Source: a bacterium
GTDB taxonomy: Bacteria > UBA3054
DNA: 11,349 bases
Direction of reading: 5' to 3'
Assembly: GCA_017538635.1 (NCBI GenBank)
Contig: JAFYIM010000163.1
Span: 1 to 11,349, forward strand
Part shown: piece after piece, positions 9,515 through 11,349 of the stretch
How the letters are laid out: each line of letters opens with the position of its first letter
Position numbering within the stretch: position 1 is the stretch's first letter
Program-made: the position numbers and the translations under genes
Notes under the pieces: model-generated
Database searches by the model: none
The model's input: the letters and a program-made list of their open reading frames with translations, nothing else
Told to the model about the DNA's origin: nothing

Positions 9515-11349
9515 ATGGGAGAAGGAAAGAAAAAAAGACCGGGAGGCGGTTTCGCAGCCTGGAGGCCGAGCCTGATCTGGATCGCCGTTTTGGTTGGCGT
9601 GATGCTGCTCTTACAGCGTTTCGGCATGGGCGGCGCCGGAGCGGTGACGCTCTCCACTTCCGAATTTGACGAAGTCATCGCTTTGGGCTGCGTGAAGTCC
9701 GTAGTCGCCAGGGAAGGCAGCGTGAACGTCACCGGCGAACTGGACGTCAAGGAGATCGGCGAGCTTCCGGAAGGGCTAAAGAAGCAGCTGGCGGAGATGC
9801 CGCAGGGGACGAAGAGCGTGACCTTCAAGACGACGGTCACTAGTAATCCCGAAGTGGAAGCGGAAAGGATCCGCGCGATGAAAGAGAAGGGCGTTGACTA
9901 CACGCAAAAGGAAGCTCCAAAGTGGGGCCTGGTCTCTTTCATACTTCCCATCGTCCTGCTTTTCGCTTTGGGCTACTTCTTCTTCAACAGGATGGCCCGC
10001 AACAACATGGGCATGGCTCAGGATTTCGGCCGCAGCCGCGCCAGGAAGAGCGATCCCGGAGAACTTAAGATCACCTTCGAAGATGTGGCGGGTTGCCAGG
10101 AAGCGAAAGAAGAGACCAAAGAGCTTATCGATTACTTGAAAGATCCCGATAAATTTACGCGTATCGGTGCGCGCATTCCCAGGGGCGTCATCTTAGTCGG
10201 GCCTCCGGGCACGGGAAAGACTTTGATCGCCAAAGCCATCGCCGGCGAGGCGGGCGTGCCCTTCTTCTCGATCACGGGCTCCGACTTCGTCGAGATGTTC
10301 GTGGGCGTGGGCGCCGCCAGGGTCAGAGATCTTTTCGATACGGGCCGCGCCAACGCGCCCTGCATCATCTTCATTGACGAGATCGACGCGGTCGGGCGCC
10401 ACAGAGGCTCGGGCCTTGGCAACGGCAACGACGAAAGGGAACAGACTTTGAACGCGCTTTTGGTCGGCATGGACGGCTTTGAGCAGAACGACGGCGTCAT
10501 CATCATCGCTGCCACCAACAGGCCGGACGTTTTGGATCCGGCGCTGCTTAGGCCGGGACGTTTCGACCGCCAGGTCATTCTTGACATTCCCGACCTCAAG
10601 GGACGCGAGGCGATTCTAAAAGTCCATGCGAAGAAGGTCAAACTGGCCGCCGACGTCGATCTTTCAAGCGTGGCGAAGCAGACGCCTGGCCTTTCCGGCG
10701 CCGAGCTTGAAAACATCGTGAACGAAGCGGCCATCTGGGCCGCCAGGCAGAACCACGAAGAAGTTACGATGGCGGACTTCGAGGCCGCCAGAGACAAGGT
10801 CTGCTTCGGCAGGGAACGAAAGAGCCTGGCGTTGGATGAGAAAGACCGGAAGATCACGGCGGTGCACGAGAGCGGACATGCCATTGTCATGGCTTTGTCC
10901 GACAAGGGCGACCCGGTGCACAAGGTCACGATCATTCCGAGAGGCCAGGCTTTGGGCGCCACTTTCTCTATGCCTGAAAAAGACAGGATGCACCGCTCGA
11001 AAGCCGAATTGGAAGACATTCTCGTTTCCCTTTACGCCGGGCGCGTGGCTGAGGAGATCGTCTTCGGCGACATCACGGCGGGCGCCAGCAACGACATCAA
11101 GCGCGCGACCGAGATAGCCAGGCGCATGGTCTGCGAGTGGGGCATGAGCGACAAGCTTTCTCCCCGCGTTTACGGGCAAAGGGAGGAAACGCTTTTCCTG
11201 GGGCGCGAGGTTAGCCGACAGGTCGATTACAGCGACGAGACCGCGAATCTAATAGACAGCGAGATAAACGCTTTCATTCTGAAGGCCAAGTCGGAAGCCA
11301 AGCGCATCCTGACTGAGCACCGCGAAGCGCTGGACAAGCTTTCAGAAGC
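9515..11349 (+). CDS. ftsH: ATP-dependent zinc metalloprotease FtsH (3' end missing)
   Basis: The frame is open from ATG 9515 to the right edge: 611 codons, so probably only a short C-terminal part is missing (E. coli is 644). FtsH is a hexameric inner-membrane AAA+ protease that degrades damaged membrane proteins and some regulators. A basic N-terminus leads into transmembrane segment 1 (about 19-38). A periplasmic domain (about 40-136, somewhat longer than in E. coli) and transmembrane segment 2 (about 139-159) follow. The AAA module has Walker A GPPGTGKT (229-236), pore loop MFVGVGAAR, Walker B IIFIDEID with D288/E289, and [19 protein letters not shown]. The zinc site is HESGH (451-455) with the distal Asp527 in [13 protein letters not shown]. 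Its start is one base after purC with a weak ribosome-binding site, pointing to coupled expression. Confidence 0.97.
   Translation, partial: MGEGKKKRPGGGFAAWRPSLIWIAVLVGVMLLLQRFGMGGAGAVTLSTSEFDEVIALGCVKSVVAREGSVNVTGELDVKEIGELPEGLKKQLAEMPQGTKSVTFKTTVTSNPEVEAERIRAMKEKGVDYTQKEAPKWGLVSFILPIVLLFALGYFFFNRMARNNMGMAQDFGRSRARKSDPGELKITFEDVAGCQEAKEETKELIDYLKDPDKFTRIGARIPRGVILVGPPGTGKTLIAKAIAGEAGVPFFSITGSDFVEMFVGVGAARVRDLFDTGRANAPCIIFIDEIDAVGRHRGSGLGNGNDEREQTLNALLVGMDGFEQNDGVIIIAATNRPDVLDPALLRPGRFDRQVILDIPDLKGREAILKVHAKKVKLAADVDLSSVAKQTPGLSGAELENIVNEAAIWAARQNHEEVTMADFEAARDKVCFGRERKSLALDEKDRKITAVHESGHAIVMALSDKGDPVHKVTIIPRGQALGATFSMPEKDRMHRSKAELEDILVSLYAGRVAEEIVFGDITAGASNDIKRATEIARRMVCEWGMSDKLSPRVYGQREETLFLGREVSRQVDYSDETANLIDSEINAFILKAKSEAKRILTEHREALDKLSE

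Noticed and set aside
8575..9840. A 421-codon minus-strand frame across argS end, purC and ftsH start
   Set aside because: Its length comes from the codon bias of purC and ftsH. It spans three well-supported plus-strand genes and shows no domain pattern.
9894..10139. An 81-codon plus-strand frame inside ftsH
   Set aside because: It lies in another frame of ftsH over the second transmembrane segment; the ftsH frame is continuous and fully supported.

Overview
The window is a compact, entirely plus-strand stretch of housekeeping genes from a bacterium. There are ten genes: dnaK (3' part only), groES, groEL, grpE, dnaJ, rsmE, ispG, pyrE, argS and purC, followed by an ftsH that runs off the right edge. 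I saw no RNA gene, insertion sequence, CRISPR array, phage gene or repeat array. No non-coding gap exceeds about 112 bases.

Organism: a bacterium with sigma70-type promoter signals and Shine-Dalgarno starts. It has the MEP isoprenoid pathway (a short IspG without an inserted domain) and a Thermus-family PyrE. Bases are moderately GC-rich in genes and very AT-rich in gaps; AGG/AGA arginine and TTG leucine codons are common. Several chaperones carry more cysteines than E. coli homologues, which would fit an anaerobe, but this is weak evidence. The sequence alone does not fix the phylum; I would look first among uncultured or anaerobic lineages.

Layout: bases 3-2687 hold dnaK-groES-groEL, closed by a strong intrinsic terminator (2711-2740). 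A promoter with a perfect, extended -10 box (2752-2760) follows directly. From 2800 the genes grpE, dnaJ, rsmE and ispG are packed with gaps of 0, 0 and -1 bases. pyrE, argS, purC and ftsH follow with gaps of 34, 8, 22 and 1 bases and no visible terminator. All eight could be one long transcript.

How they work together: DnaK, DnaJ and GrpE form one folding machine and GroES-GroEL the other, so the whole core chaperone set lies within about 4.6 kb but is split over two transcription units. RsmE (16S rRNA methylation) and ArgRS belong to translation. IspG makes an isoprenoid precursor, PyrE and PurC make pyrimidine and purine nucleotides, and FtsH is the membrane quality-control protease. I found no convincing novel system here. 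The points worth a second look are the split chaperone locus without a CIRCE operator, the terminator-promoter junction, and a changed HIGH motif in ArgRS.
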